Positions 1 to 9,591 of a stretch of 64,000 bases of DNA are shown piece by piece. The translations under genes were made by a program, and so were the position numbers. Origin of the DNA: Aestuariibacter sp. A3R04 (lineage in GTDB: Bacteria > Pseudomonadota > Gammaproteobacteria > Enterobacterales > Alteromonadaceae); the NCBI RefSeq assembly GCF_018860805.1, contig NZ_JAHKQR010000011.1, positions 736,238 through 800,237 of the forward strand. Direction: 5' to 3'. The notes under the pieces were generated by a model. That model ran no database searches and was not told where the DNA came from. It was given only the letters and a program-made list of their open reading frames with translations. Position 1 is the stretch's first letter, and each line of letters opens with the position of its first letter.

Positions 1-34
1 TTCTTCAGTAAATTAATGGCGGGAGTCATGGTAT

Positions 35-2350
35 TTATTCATTAGTTTGTGGCAGCAATGTAAGTGTGTGTTTGATGTCGCCGGGCAGTAATGGTACTGG
101 TTTTCCAGATACATACCCATCAAAGCCCTGGCGATAGTACGGTGACAAGAAATGACCGGATTGTCCACCAGGTAAGGTCAAAATAGCGCTATCCAGGTGG
201 CCAGGTTGAACAAACAGGCGCTGGGAGGCTCCAAACTCCTGACCTTGTACCGCGGGCATAAAAGAATCGCCGAAGCCATCGGTTTTTGGCATATTGAGCA
301 AGTTGGCCAGTGCCGGAACTTGGTTTGCGAGGGGGTGCTGTACGGTCAACGCATTAACGGTCCCCCAGCGAAGGGCTGATAAATCCCGGGTTTTCTGTAG
401 GGTGAACAAGCGCTGTTCTGTTTGTTCATATGCAAAAATGAGAAAGTTATCCCAGCTGTTGAACTGGCGTGGTAGCCAGTCGGCGGGGCGTTTATCCAAC
501 AGTGCCCAAACGGCGGTTTCAGCTTTGCGAAGTAACGTATTTACCTGGTAGTGTTTTGCTTTCAGGGGGGTAAGTACCGGGGAGAGAAGATCTGAGATGA
601 CCTTATCCCGAAAATAGGCCACTAAGGTATAGCCCACAGAATCGGCACAGGCACATTGCTGCCAGTTTTCCAGCGCTTCAATTTGCGCTTTGAAACGATC
701 TGGCCGTTGCTTCAGGGTGTTGACCAACAAAGTATGCCATGGCGTCATAAAACGTGCTTCGTTGTCTAACTGAATGTGGTAAAAATCCTGTTCACTAAAC
801 GTGTCTTTTTCCAATAAGCGTGTTTTTATCTGGTAGCCACGGGCCCCTAACGAATACCCGCCGTCGCCGTATTTTTTATACGCTTGCGTGCTCATTACCC
901 TGGCGTTAGCCGTCCACAACCGGCCGTTTGTCGGGTTTTTTATTACCGGTAACGCATTATCTGCGCGGTAGACGTTATGCGGCACCAATATTGATTTTCT
1001 GGCTGTAAAACTAGGCGTTACACGGTCGAATACTGCCCCCCCCGGCGTCCATGCAATACTACCTTTCTTATCAGCAATCACGACATTTTGCACTGGCAAG
1101 CGCATTTTTTTAATCACATTGATGGCCTCATCTACAGTCTTTGCATCATCAAGTGTAGTAATGGCAAGATTGAATGCGTAGGGCTCGTATGCTACCCAGT
1201 GAAGGGCAAAGCGTTTTCCATCAAGAGATCGTACCGGACCGTATTTTGACATTGTGATCTCGTATGCCGACGTGCCAGCGTTGGCGATATCGATGGAGGA
1301 AGATTCCTGCCAGGTGGCGTCGTCGTCGCTAAGCTCTATCCAGTCTACATTATCGAGATTTGCGTTGGTAAACCCCCACGCGACATGATTATTGGTGCCT
1401 ACTACGATGCCGGGTAAACCTGGCAAAGAAACGCCCGTCACCATCACGTCCTGGTTGTTCTTAACGTAGTTAAGTTGCGCCCGATACCAGATCGTAGGCA
1501 CGTTGAGTCCCAGGTGCATATCATTAGCTAACATAGCGGCACCAGTTTTTGTTTTGCTGCCTGACACTGCCCAGTTGTTACTGCCGATATCTGCCGATGG
1601 CACTAGCGGTGGATTTGACGCGGTTGGCTGACTGGAGGTTACCGTGAGAGAAGGGCGGGGAGGGATGGTCACATCGCCAACGGGAAAGGTTGAACCGTCG
1701 AGGGCGGCCTGATACGGACTCGGTGCTGTCAGAAAATCTAGCATCTGCTGACCGTAATATTCTTTTACTCCGGTTCTGGCCAAATCTAACGCAATTTGTC
1801 CTTGTTGCAAATCGACGTACATGGCAAATGCGACAAGTATGCTGTCTTCAGGTTTCCAGGGCACTGGCCTAAACCGGGTGACCAAATATTCGGGGGGAGG
1901 CGCCCAGTTGTCACCTATGGCGCGGTTGACGCCATCTGCATATAGACGAAGTAGCTGTTTATCATTTGCGGACATAGCTGCATATATTTTTCCTGCTCGC
2001 TTGCGAAACTGATGAAAACGAGCCTGTTTGTCTAACGGCAAGGCTCCAGTGCCAAACCAGGCTGCTAGTTCGCCGGCTGAAGACCTGCGGAGCAGATCCA
2101 TTTGGAAAAAACGATCTTGCCCATGAGCGAGCCCTAGCGCAAAAATGGCATCTTCAAGTGTTGCACTGTGGATAACACTGTAACCCTGGTGGTCTCTGGA
2201 TAAGGTTGCAGGCTGTTTCACAGATGACGTCAGAATGGTTGCATCAAGGGTAGGTAAACTGGCATTTAGAGCAACCCAGCCAGTCAGCCCTAAAAGAACA
2301 CTAATGGCAAGCAGAGCGGTAAGCGAAATTTTCAGCACTTTTAGCATCAT
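35..2350 (-). CDS. Penicillin acylase family Ntn hydrolase, exported
   Basis: Periplasmic N-terminal-nucleophile amidohydrolase of the penicillin/acyl-homoserine-lactone acylase family, which cleaves amide-linked acyl groups; the substrate cannot be read from sequence. The 771-residue precursor begins with an uncleaved-looking anchor or signal (residues 5-25). The alpha-chain signature with GLAHGQDRFFQMD lies at about residues 73-85. A linker at about 225-256 is followed by GSNNWAVSG, whose Ser257 would become the beta-chain N-terminal nucleophile after self-cleavage. Length is normal for the family precursor. A GAGGA ribosome site precedes the first of two adjacent ATG codons. It is divergent from the SLC13 transporter across 172 bp. 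The family call is firm; a role in beta-lactam, peptide or signal-molecule hydrolysis is open. Confidence 0.87.
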   Translation of the reverse strand: MMLKVLKISLTALLAISVLLGLTGWVALNASLPTLDATILTSSVKQPATLSRDHQGYSVIHSATLEDAIFALGLAHGQDRFFQMDLLRRSSAGELAAWFGTGALPLDKQARFHQFRKRAGKIYAAMSANDKQLLRLYADGVNRAIGDNWAPPPEYLVTRFRPVPWKPEDSILVAFAMYVDLQQGQIALDLARTGVKEYYGQQMLDFLTAPSPYQAALDGSTFPVGDVTIPPRPSLTVTSSQPTASNPPLVPSADIGSNNWAVSGSKTKTGAAMLANDMHLGLNVPTIWYRAQLNYVKNNQDVMVTGVSLPGLPGIVVGTNNHVAWGFTNANLDNVDWIELSDDDATWQESSSIDIANAGTSAYEITMSKYGPVRSLDGKRFALHWVAYEPYAFNLAITTLDDAKTVDEAINVIKKMRLPVQNVVIADKKGSIAWTPGGAVFDRVTPSFTARKSILVPHNVYRADNALPVIKNPTNGRLWTANARVMSTQAYKKYGDGGYSLGARGYQIKTRLLEKDTFSEQDFYHIQLDNEARFMTPWHTLLVNTLKQRPDRFKAQIEALENWQQCACADSVGYTLVAYFRDKVISDLLSPVLTPLKAKHYQVNTLLRKAETAVWALLDKRPADWLPRQFNSWDNFLIFAYEQTEQRLFTLQKTRDLSALRWGTVNALTVQHPLANQVPALANLLNMPKTDGFGDSFMPAVQGQEFGASQRLFVQPGHLDSAILTLPGGQSGHFLSPYYRQGFDGYVSGKPVPLLPGDIKHTLTLLPQTNE

Positions 2351-2522
2351 AGTGTTCCTCGGTTTTATCGATAGGATGCAACTTTTTTTGCAGGTCTATT
2401 GCAAGTTATGATATCAATGTCAAAGAGTTACAATAATACAGTCTTGCCTTAGTGTCACACCGGCTGTCATAAGATCTCAAAAAAACACAAAATTTGGCGC
2501 TAACTTACCCGGGTATGTCTGT

Positions 2523-3893
2523 ATGCAAATTAAACCCTATGCGATAGGCATTGCTGTTGCAATGTTCCTGCTTGTTTTTGCGTTGATGTCGTTCAACGAA
2601 TTTAGCCAGGTGATGAGTGTTACTGCGGGCTTAACAGTGCTTATTGCCTGTCTTTGGATGTCTGAGGCGCTACCCATTCCCGTTACCTCACTCATTCCGT
2701 TTTTCGCTTTTCCCATGGCAGGTGTGATGTCTTATCAAGAGGCATCCTCTGCACTGGGGAACCATGTGATCTTATTGCTTATGGGCGGCTTTATGCTGTC
2801 TAAATCACTGGAAAAATCCGGTGTACACCACCGACTTGCCGTTTACATGTTGGCACTCACCGGGGCGGGAAATGCCAAGCGTTTGGTACTCGGATTTATG
2901 CTTACATCTGCCATTTTAAGCATGTGGATATCCAATACTGCTACCGCACTTATGCTATTGCCCATTGCACTGGCTATTATTAGTAGCATTGCCAACCCGA
3001 GCTTGGCTACTGCGTTGTTGCTCGGTATTGCATATGCAGCAAGTGTGGGCGGGATCGGTACGCCAATAGGAACCCCGCCAAACATTATTTTTATGAGTGT
3101 GTATCAACAGACCACGGGCACGGAACTGAGCTTCCTGGACTGGATGCAAACGGGGATCCCGGTGGTTGCGCTGGGTATTCCCATTATGGCGTTTTGGCTT
3201 ACTCGGAATTTGGGCTCGATACCAACGGCCCATCTGCCAGTGGCGGAACAATGGCGTCCAGCGGAAAAACGTGTCTTGGTGGCATTTCTCATTGTTGCCC
3301 TGGCGTGGATATTTCGTCCTTTTTGGACGGCTTGGCTCGATATGACAAACGTAAGCGACAGTACTATTGCTGTAGCCGGCGTGGTTTTGATGTGTATTAT
3401 TCCGGATGGGAATAAAAACAAGCCCGGTCAAATACTTGATTGGCAAACCGCCTCACAAATTCCATGGGGTCTGTTACTCGTATACGCGGGAGGGATATGC
3501 CTGGCTAAAGCATTTACGGCTTCCGGTCTGAGTGTGGTGCTGGGAGAAGCATTAACCGGTGTGTCTGTACTTCCCCTGGTGTTGCTCGTACTTATTTTGT
3601 GTCTGGCCGTGAGTTTTGTAACGGAGATCACCTCGAACACTGCCACAGCGACCCTGCTTATGCCTATTCTCGCTAGTGCTGCCATCGCACTTGAGGTCGA
3701 TCCTATTTTACTGATGATGCCTGCAGCCATGAGCGCCAGCTGCGCCTTTATGATGCCGGTCGCGACGCCTACCAATACCATCGTCTATGGAAGTGGCCAC
3801 ATTACAATGAAGGACATGGTGCGCGAAGGCACCATCCTTAATATACTGGTGAGTTTAGTTGTGGCTGGGGTGGTCATTGTGACCCGTGTGTAA
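2523..3893 (+). CDS. SLC13/DASS family sodium-coupled anion transporter
   Basis: Inner-membrane symporter of the divalent anion:Na+ family, which typically imports dicarboxylates or sulfate with sodium. It has 456 residues and many hydrophobic helices. The two family SNT signatures are present: WISNTATALMLLP at about residue 140 and EITSNTATATLLMP in the C-terminal half. The paired re-entrant loops are GGIGTPIGTPPN and MPVATPTNT. The length matches bacterial VcINDY-type members. The ribosome site before this ATG is poor and an out-of-frame ATG lies 8 nt upstream, so the exact start is not certain. It is divergent from the acylase gene and convergent with csiV, five bases away. The substrate is not determinable here. 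Confidence 0.9.
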   Translation: MQIKPYAIGIAVAMFLLVFALMSFNEFSQVMSVTAGLTVLIACLWMSEALPIPVTSLIPFFAFPMAGVMSYQEASSALGNHVILLLMGGFMLSKSLEKSGVHHRLAVYMLALTGAGNAKRLVLGFMLTSAILSMWISNTATALMLLPIALAIISSIANPSLATALLLGIAYAASVGGIGTPIGTPPNIIFMSVYQQTTGTELSFLDWMQTGIPVVALGIPIMAFWLTRNLGSIPTAHLPVAEQWRPAEKRVLVAFLIVALAWIFRPFWTAWLDMTNVSDSTIAVAGVVLMCIIPDGNKNKPGQILDWQTASQIPWGLLLVYAGGICLAKAFTASGLSVVLGEALTGVSVLPLVLLVLILCLAVSFVTEITSNTATATLLMPILASAAIALEVDPILLMMPAAMSASCAFMMPVATPTNTIVYGSGHITMKDMVREGTILNILVSLVVAGVVIVTRV

Positions 3894-3898
3894 CGCCA

Positions 3899-5311
3899 CT
3901 AGTTTGCGGGTGGACGCTGATGTCGCCTGATTTCTACTACCAACCCAAACAAGGGGTGATCAAAGTAATGGATTTGTTTACTTATTACCCTTCTTTTTTG
4001 TTTGAATGGCACGCTTTTGAGTACGGTTTCTACCCTGTTTTCGGAATATTCATGTTGTTTAGACGGGCTGCGATACTGCATTTCACTGTCGATATGCAAA
4101 TAAGGGACGCGGTTAATATATTTTAAATACACCTTCAGATAGCCGTCTAATTGCCAGATGGCAAGGCTGTTTTGCTCGGTTACGCGTGCAAGTGATGTGT
4201 CACCGTCAGTGTTATCATCGCTGTTTTCCGTTATTTCCCTGAACGACAGCGGCGCAGCGTCTGCAAGTGCGGCGTCTAGTTGGGCAAAAAAATCGTCCTT
4301 GCCCTGTGTAGGTTCATTATTCTTGTCTAACGTATCGCGATCAGACCTCATGGCGGGCGGGAGTTCGTCGTTAGTCGCTAATGGCATACCGTTTACGTCA
4401 AATGCTTCAGCAAAGTTATCTCCCGCGCTAATGCGCATGGCGTACGCATTATCTTCTCCAAATTTAACTGGTTGTCGCCACGCGATGTGAAGAAGCCGGT
4501 TAAGTCCCCGGGTTTGTCTGATCTGCCGGGAAAGGTCGGTGAGCTCAAGAGCGTCGTAGGGCAATAAATGCGCATGGGACGCACGGGGCCAATCTCTGCC
4601 ATCAAGAAATTCGGGTATGTGCGAAGGCGCGGGCAAACTGTTATCAGGACTTGTGATTCGCCATTGTCTGGTAACTGGTTCTAGTTGCATCCAGGGCGTG
4701 TCAGGTTCACAAAATTTCAACGGAGGTACAGTTACCGGTTCGATATCGTCGATACCAGAAAAGGCTACCCAGTATGAGGCAATGTCTTGCGCTAAGACAG
4801 ATGGCATCGTTTCTACAGTTTCCAATTCTGATGAATTGTCATTGCTAACAGCTTGAATAGATGAATGCGCCAACTCGGGGTCTTCCACCTGAGGCTGCAT
4901 GTTTGTAGCCAGATTCATTGGGTCAACAGTTCGCGGTGTATCGGAATAGGGGGTATCTGTGTCCGCCGTGGACGATGATTGTAATAGCTGCCATTGTTGA
5001 TATTGTGTTGTTATCTCTTCTAACGTGGGCAGGGCCATCCACAAGGGGTTTTGTGGCTTACCGCATACTGCAAGTCCTTGCTTTAGGAAGCTGATGTCCG
5101 GACGCAGGTATTGGTCGATGAGATTGAGATCAGCGGCCACGGGGCTCAGGGTAGACGGTGATACAAACTGCTCCTTAAGTTCATCGATGCTCTTGTCGCG
5201 GTCGAAAATAATGACTTCCACATCGAACCACCAATCGTCAGCGGCCTGAGCTAAAGCGGGAGAAAATACAGCCAGCAGTGTGGCGATAACAAAGCACCTA
5301 TTCATGATCAT
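3899..5311 (-). CDS. csiV: CsiV-family periplasmic protein
   Basis: Resembles CsiV (cell shape integrity, Vibrio), a periplasmic peptidoglycan-binding protein that acts with the lipoprotein LpoA to activate PBP1A. A signal peptide occupies about residues 1-23 (cleavage near AQAADD). It is followed by the conserved WWFDVEVIIFDR start of the mature protein. A long low-complexity acidic middle is followed by a conserved tail with HYFDHPLFGLVVEIRR. At 470 residues it is longer than some relatives, mainly in the linker. Its ATG overlaps the mfd stop codon (ATGA), with AAGGAG just upstream; a second ATG two codons later is possible. The mfd-csiV adjacency is a recurring gammaproteobacterial arrangement, which supports the name. 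Confidence 0.78.
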   Translation of the reverse strand: MIMNRCFVIATLLAVFSPALAQAADDWWFDVEVIIFDRDKSIDELKEQFVSPSTLSPVAADLNLIDQYLRPDISFLKQGLAVCGKPQNPLWMALPTLEEITTQYQQWQLLQSSSTADTDTPYSDTPRTVDPMNLATNMQPQVEDPELAHSSIQAVSNDNSSELETVETMPSVLAQDIASYWVAFSGIDDIEPVTVPPLKFCEPDTPWMQLEPVTRQWRITSPDNSLPAPSHIPEFLDGRDWPRASHAHLLPYDALELTDLSRQIRQTRGLNRLLHIAWRQPVKFGEDNAYAMRISAGDNFAEAFDVNGMPLATNDELPPAMRSDRDTLDKNNEPTQGKDDFFAQLDAALADAAPLSFREITENSDDNTDGDTSLARVTEQNSLAIWQLDGYLKVYLKYINRVPYLHIDSEMQYRSPSKQHEYSENRVETVLKSVPFKQKRRVISKQIHYFDHPLFGLVVEIRRHQRPPAN

Positions 5312-8300
5312 CGAATCTCCTTGGCAAAATCGTTTAACACGGTTTCTACCATCTCCAGCCTTTCTTTTGCGGAGTTTGTTTTCTTTATCAGCCTGAGCTT
5401 CTGGCTGCCTTCAAATTTGAATGTGTCTGAACGAGTCTGTACTAATTGGATGATAAAGCCAGGATCCACGGGGGTATTTTCCTTAAACTCGATGGTACCG
5501 CCTATACTGGTGACATCAATTTTGACAATACCCAGTGCTTTGGCTATGAGTTTTAGCTCTGCCACTTTGATCAGTTGTTTGGCCGGAACGGGCAACAAAC
5601 CGAAACGGTCGATACATTCTACCTGGAATTCATCAATGGCTTCCTTAGTTTGACAACTGGCCAGCTGCTTGTATAACGACAAACGTTGATTGACGTCGGC
5701 GATGTAGTCATCGGGCAACAACGCTGGGATCCGCAATTCTATGTCAGTATGGCTGGCTGAGGCTTCGTCAAGACTGGGTTCTCTGCCTTCTTTTAACGCG
5801 GCTACTGCTTGGTCGAGCATGTCCATGTATAAACTAAAACCTATGGTGGCAATTTGGCCTGATTGATCATCGCCTAACAGTTCACCTGCACCGCGGATCT
5901 CTAAATCGTGTGTCGCGAGTGCGAAGCCTGCGCCTAAATCTTCCAACTGGGATATGGCTTCCAGCCGCTTTGCGGCATCTTTGGTCATGCGCTTTGGGTG
6001 TGGTGTGAGCAAATAAGCATAAGCCTGGTGATGTGAGCGACCAACTCGCCCGCGAAGCTGATGTAGCTGCGCCAGACCAAGATGGTCAGCGCGGTCCATA
6101 ATGATGGTATTGGCGGTAGGCACATCAATGCCGGTTTCAATGATGGTAGTACACACCAGGACATTATAGCGCTGGTGGTAAAAATCACTCATGACGTTTT
6201 CCAATTCCCGCTCACGCATCTGTCCGTGCCCTATGGCGATACGCGCTTCCGGAACGATCTCAGCCACTTCAGTGGCGGTTTTCTCGATGGTATCGACTTC
6301 GTTGTGCAGGAAATACACTTGTCCGCCTCTGAGTATTTCACGCATTATTGCCTCGCGAATAACCCCCTTGTTTCTCTGCTGGACAAAGGTTTTTATCGAT
6401 AATCGACGGGCCGGTGGCGTGGCGATAATGGAAAGATCCCGCATGCCGGACAATGCCATATTCAGCGTTCTGGGAATAGGCGTCGCCGTGAGCGTCAGGA
6501 TGTCCACGTCTGCGCGCAACGATTTGAATTTCTCTTTTTGACGCACTCCGAAGCGGTGTTCTTCGTCTATTATGACAAGGCCTAAATCTTTGAAACGAAT
6601 GTCGTTACTCAGAAGTTTATGTGTACCGACTACGATATCCACTGTGCCATCGGCAATGCCGTCCACTGTTGTCTTTTGCACTTTTCCACTGACAAAACGG
6701 CTCATTACCTGAATGTTGAACGGCCAGTTGGCAAAGCGGTCTTTAAAATTCTCATAATGCTGCTGCGCCAAAAGTGTAGTGGGCACTAAAATGGCGACCT
6801 GCTTGCCGTGATTTGCAGCAAGAAATGCAGCGCGCATGGCCACTTCTGTCTTACCGAAGCCAACATCGCCACACACTAAGCGATCCATAGCCTGAGGTGA
6901 GCCCATATCCTGGATAACGGCGTTAATGGCCTGTACTTGGTCTGGCGTTTCCTCAAAGGGAAAACTGTTGGCAAAACTTTGATACTCTTCCCATTGTATA
7001 TCGTAGGCATAACCGGGTTTTGCTGCCCGCTTTGCGTACACGTTAAGAAGCTCTGCGGCCACGTCACGGACTTTCTCGGCAGCTTTCTGTTTGGCTTTTG
7101 TCCAAGCGTCAGAGCCCAGAGAATGCAGCGGGGCGTGATCGATATCACCACCCGTATAACGGGAAATTAGGTGTAAGGACGCAACAGGTACATAGAGCTT
7201 AGACTGTTTGGCGTATTCGATGCAAAGATATTCTGTGGTAACCCCACCGGCATCGAGAGTCTGCAATCCGATATAGCGTCCTACGCCATGGTCGAAGTGC
7301 ACCACCGGTTGGCCTATAGTCAATTCTGCCAGGTTGCGAATGATGGCGCTTTCATCGGTAGCCTGTCGCTTGTCTCGAAGGCGACGCTGACTAACTTTAT
7401 TACCCAGAAGTTCGGTTTCTGTGATAAATAAAATATCACCTTCTTTGCGTTGCCATACGAAGCTATTTTCCACCAGACCAATGGTAACAGCTACGGGCGT
7501 ATCGCCGTTGACGAACTCGCTGAAGGACGCTACCGCCTGTGGTTTAACACCGGCCTTGGCCAGTAGTTCCAACAGGTTTTCCCTTCGCCCCTGAGATTCG
7601 GCACAGAACAGCACCCGGCTCCCGCTATTGCGGGCCACTTTCATTCTTTCTAGCAGTGCAACTGCCGGTTGTTTTTTTTGCGGATTAAAGGCGATATCTT
7701 TGAGAGCGGGACAGGCTAAGTTAGTTCGTCCGGCCTTTGTTTCAAAGCACTCTGTGCTTAGTGATACCCGAGGCCAGCATTTTATTCGTTCAAACAATTG
7801 GTTAACAGGAAGGAACAAGTCATCCGGCGCCAGTAGTGGGCGACTTGTGTCGTAACGGCGCTGTTCGTATCTTTCACTTACATCCGCCCAGAAGAAATCG
7901 CTGGCGTCATTGATATCGCCGTGTAATAACAGCAGTGAATGGTGGTGAAGATAGTCGAAAAGGGTTGCAGTTTGCTCAAAAAACAGCGGTAGATAGTACT
8001 CTATACCACCCGGCATGGTCCCCTTGGATACCTGACTGAGCACAGATTCCTGTGCATTTGTGGCATTAAACCGTTCCAGGTATTGGGTGCGAAAACGACT
8101 GATGGCTGGTTTGTCAGTGGGAAACTCCCGGGCAGGCAATAGACGTATTTTGTCCACCGCATCAGTAGAGCGTTGACTTTCCGTATCAAAGTAACGTATG
8201 GAGTCAATTTCGTCATCAAACAGATCAAGGCGAAACGGTTTGTCACTCCCCATGGGGTAGAGATCGATAACAGAGCCGCGGATGGAAAATTCGCTGTGGC

Positions 8301-8799
8301 TCATTACCTGATTGACATGAAGATAGCCAGCTTGCTCAAGATTCCGGCGAAACTGATCTCTATCCAGTTTTTCACCTTTGTGTAGCATCAGCAGATATTT
8401 GTTCAGGTAGTCCACCGGTGCCAGACGTTGCATCAGCGTATTTACCGGAACAATAAAAATCCCTTCGCGATCATTGGCCATCCGATACAGGGTTTCCATG
8501 CGCTGAGAAACAATATCTTGATGGGGAGAGAACATATCGTAGGGCAGGGTTTCCCAATCAGGAAACAGGGTGGCAACTGATGCGTCGTTATCCAGAAAGA
8601 AGCTGATTTCTCGCTGTATTTTCATTGCAGATGGCGTGTCAGCCGTGATTAACACAACAGGGCCATCGTGTTGTCGGTAAGCTTGGCTCACCGCCAGCGC
8701 CTGACTACTCCCTTGTAACTGGCCCCACTGTTTGTGGTCATTGGCACCATTGGCTTTCCTGTCTTTTGGGAAAGGTAAAGATAAAATCGTTGCTGTCAT
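5308..8799 (-). CDS. mfd: Transcription-repair coupling factor Mfd
   Basis: DNA translocase that removes stalled RNA polymerase from lesions and recruits UvrA. At 1163 residues it is full length. The N-terminal UvrB-homology module is followed by the RNA-polymerase interaction region at about residues 490-560. The RecG-like motor has Walker A GDVGFGKTE near residue 646 and the DEEH box near 746. The SATP-equivalent motif reads TATPIPRT. The helicase C-terminal part contains QLRGRVGRS, and a C-terminal TRCF domain completes the protein. It is followed by csiV with a 4-nt overlap, so the two are probably translationally coupled. No odd features were seen. Confidence 0.98.
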   Translation of the reverse strand: MTATILSLPFPKDRKANGANDHKQWGQLQGSSQALAVSQAYRQHDGPVVLITADTPSAMKIQREISFFLDNDASVATLFPDWETLPYDMFSPHQDIVSQRMETLYRMANDREGIFIVPVNTLMQRLAPVDYLNKYLLMLHKGEKLDRDQFRRNLEQAGYLHVNQVMSHSEFSIRGSVIDLYPMGSDKPFRLDLFDDEIDSIRYFDTESQRSTDAVDKIRLLPAREFPTDKPAISRFRTQYLERFNATNAQESVLSQVSKGTMPGGIEYYLPLFFEQTATLFDYLHHHSLLLLHGDINDASDFFWADVSERYEQRRYDTSRPLLAPDDLFLPVNQLFERIKCWPRVSLSTECFETKAGRTNLACPALKDIAFNPQKKQPAVALLERMKVARNSGSRVLFCAESQGRRENLLELLAKAGVKPQAVASFSEFVNGDTPVAVTIGLVENSFVWQRKEGDILFITETELLGNKVSQRRLRDKRQATDESAIIRNLAELTIGQPVVHFDHGVGRYIGLQTLDAGGVTTEYLCIEYAKQSKLYVPVASLHLISRYTGGDIDHAPLHSLGSDAWTKAKQKAAEKVRDVAAELLNVYAKRAAKPGYAYDIQWEEYQSFANSFPFEETPDQVQAINAVIQDMGSPQAMDRLVCGDVGFGKTEVAMRAAFLAANHGKQVAILVPTTLLAQQHYENFKDRFANWPFNIQVMSRFVSGKVQKTTVDGIADGTVDIVVGTHKLLSNDIRFKDLGLVIIDEEHRFGVRQKEKFKSLRADVDILTLTATPIPRTLNMALSGMRDLSIIATPPARRLSIKTFVQQRNKGVIREAIMREILRGGQVYFLHNEVDTIEKTATEVAEIVPEARIAIGHGQMRERELENVMSDFYHQRYNVLVCTTIIETGIDVPTANTIIMDRADHLGLAQLHQLRGRVGRSHHQAYAYLLTPHPKRMTKDAAKRLEAISQLEDLGAGFALATHDLEIRGAGELLGDDQSGQIATIGFSLYMDMLDQAVAALKEGREPSLDEASASHTDIELRIPALLPDDYIADVNQRLSLYKQLASCQTKEAIDEFQVECIDRFGLLPVPAKQLIKVAELKLIAKALGIVKIDVTSIGGTIEFKENTPVDPGFIIQLVQTRSDTFKFEGSQKLRLIKKTNSAKERLEMVETVLNDFAKEIR

Positions 8800-8850
8800 G
8801 TCACCCTGAGTATATTGACGTGATTATGGTTGATCCCGGTTGGTATAGAC

Positions 8851-9441
8851 TTAACGCTTTTCCTGGGCACGTTGTCTGAGCTGTTGGGTTTGCAGGTGTA
8901 AGCTGGCGCGAACCAACAATTCCTGATCCTGTTCCCGAATGCTGCGAAAAATAAAGGCTATATGGTAGCTATCTTCTTGCTGCTGGCAAGCAATAACTTC
9001 ACCGAAGCAAAACACCGCAGCAGCTTCTTCAGTGAGAAACAATTTGAGTTCTGCAATGCTGCCCATTTCAATGGGGTGTGCAGCTGCTACCACCACACCA
9101 CCGCCGCCAAATTTAACAGAGGAAAAGCGGTATTTCTCATCATCCTGCTGCTGCAAGATGTAAGACATCATGAGGTCTATTTTTCTGGCCTGGTGATTGA
9201 GGTAATCTGTAAGGGCGGCAGCCTGATCGCCGAGGTTTCGCAATGGACGAAGCGCCTGGGCTTCGATGGCAGCCATTTCACCGGCTATGCGAAACGCATA
9301 AGGCATGACGCTTTCTAGTTCCTTAGGTGGTGGAACGTGAGCGTCCTGGCCAACGAGATTTACATTCACAGGAATATCATGGCCAATCATGAAAAATTCG
9401 TCGAATTGTGCCTGTTTATCTGCCAGAGTTAGCTTGTCCAT
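8851..9441 (-). CDS. PilZ-like domain protein (degenerate)
   Basis: Cytosolic protein of 196 residues that looks like a divergent PilZ-family member. The N-terminal half is helical. From about residue 105 there is a beta-rich segment containing KFGGGGVVV, which sits where a PilZ domain has its D/N-x-S-x-x-G motif, followed by a strand pattern ending near IAFIFRSI. The arginine pair that grips c-di-GMP is not clearly present. Binding is therefore doubtful, and it may be a structural or protein-interaction version. A weak AGGT ribosome site precedes the ATG. It is transcribed towards mfd and is divergent from the lolC-type gene. The family call is tentative; the alternative is simply an uncharacterised protein. 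Confidence 0.55.
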   Translation of the reverse strand: MDKLTLADKQAQFDEFFMIGHDIPVNVNLVGQDAHVPPPKELESVMPYAFRIAGEMAAIEAQALRPLRNLGDQAAALTDYLNHQARKIDLMMSYILQQQDDEKYRFSSVKFGGGGVVVAAAHPIEMGSIAELKLFLTEEAAAVFCFGEVIACQQQEDSYHIAFIFRSIREQDQELLVRASLHLQTQQLRQRAQEKR

Positions 9442-9591
9442 AAATTACCTGCTACATCAATCTTGTACGTCACTTAGCTTACACGTAGTATAACGACTTT
9501 ACTATTGCGGCAAACCTCAATCACAGGTTTACCTTAAATCGCATTTTATTTTAGCCGTTCTTTTCGCCCTTAATACTGTTTGTGAGTCTTC

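Noticed and set aside
2955..3446. A 163-codon minus-strand frame inside the SLC13 gene
   Set aside because: Antisense shadow of a gene with intact transporter motifs; the product is H/R/N-rich and without family features.
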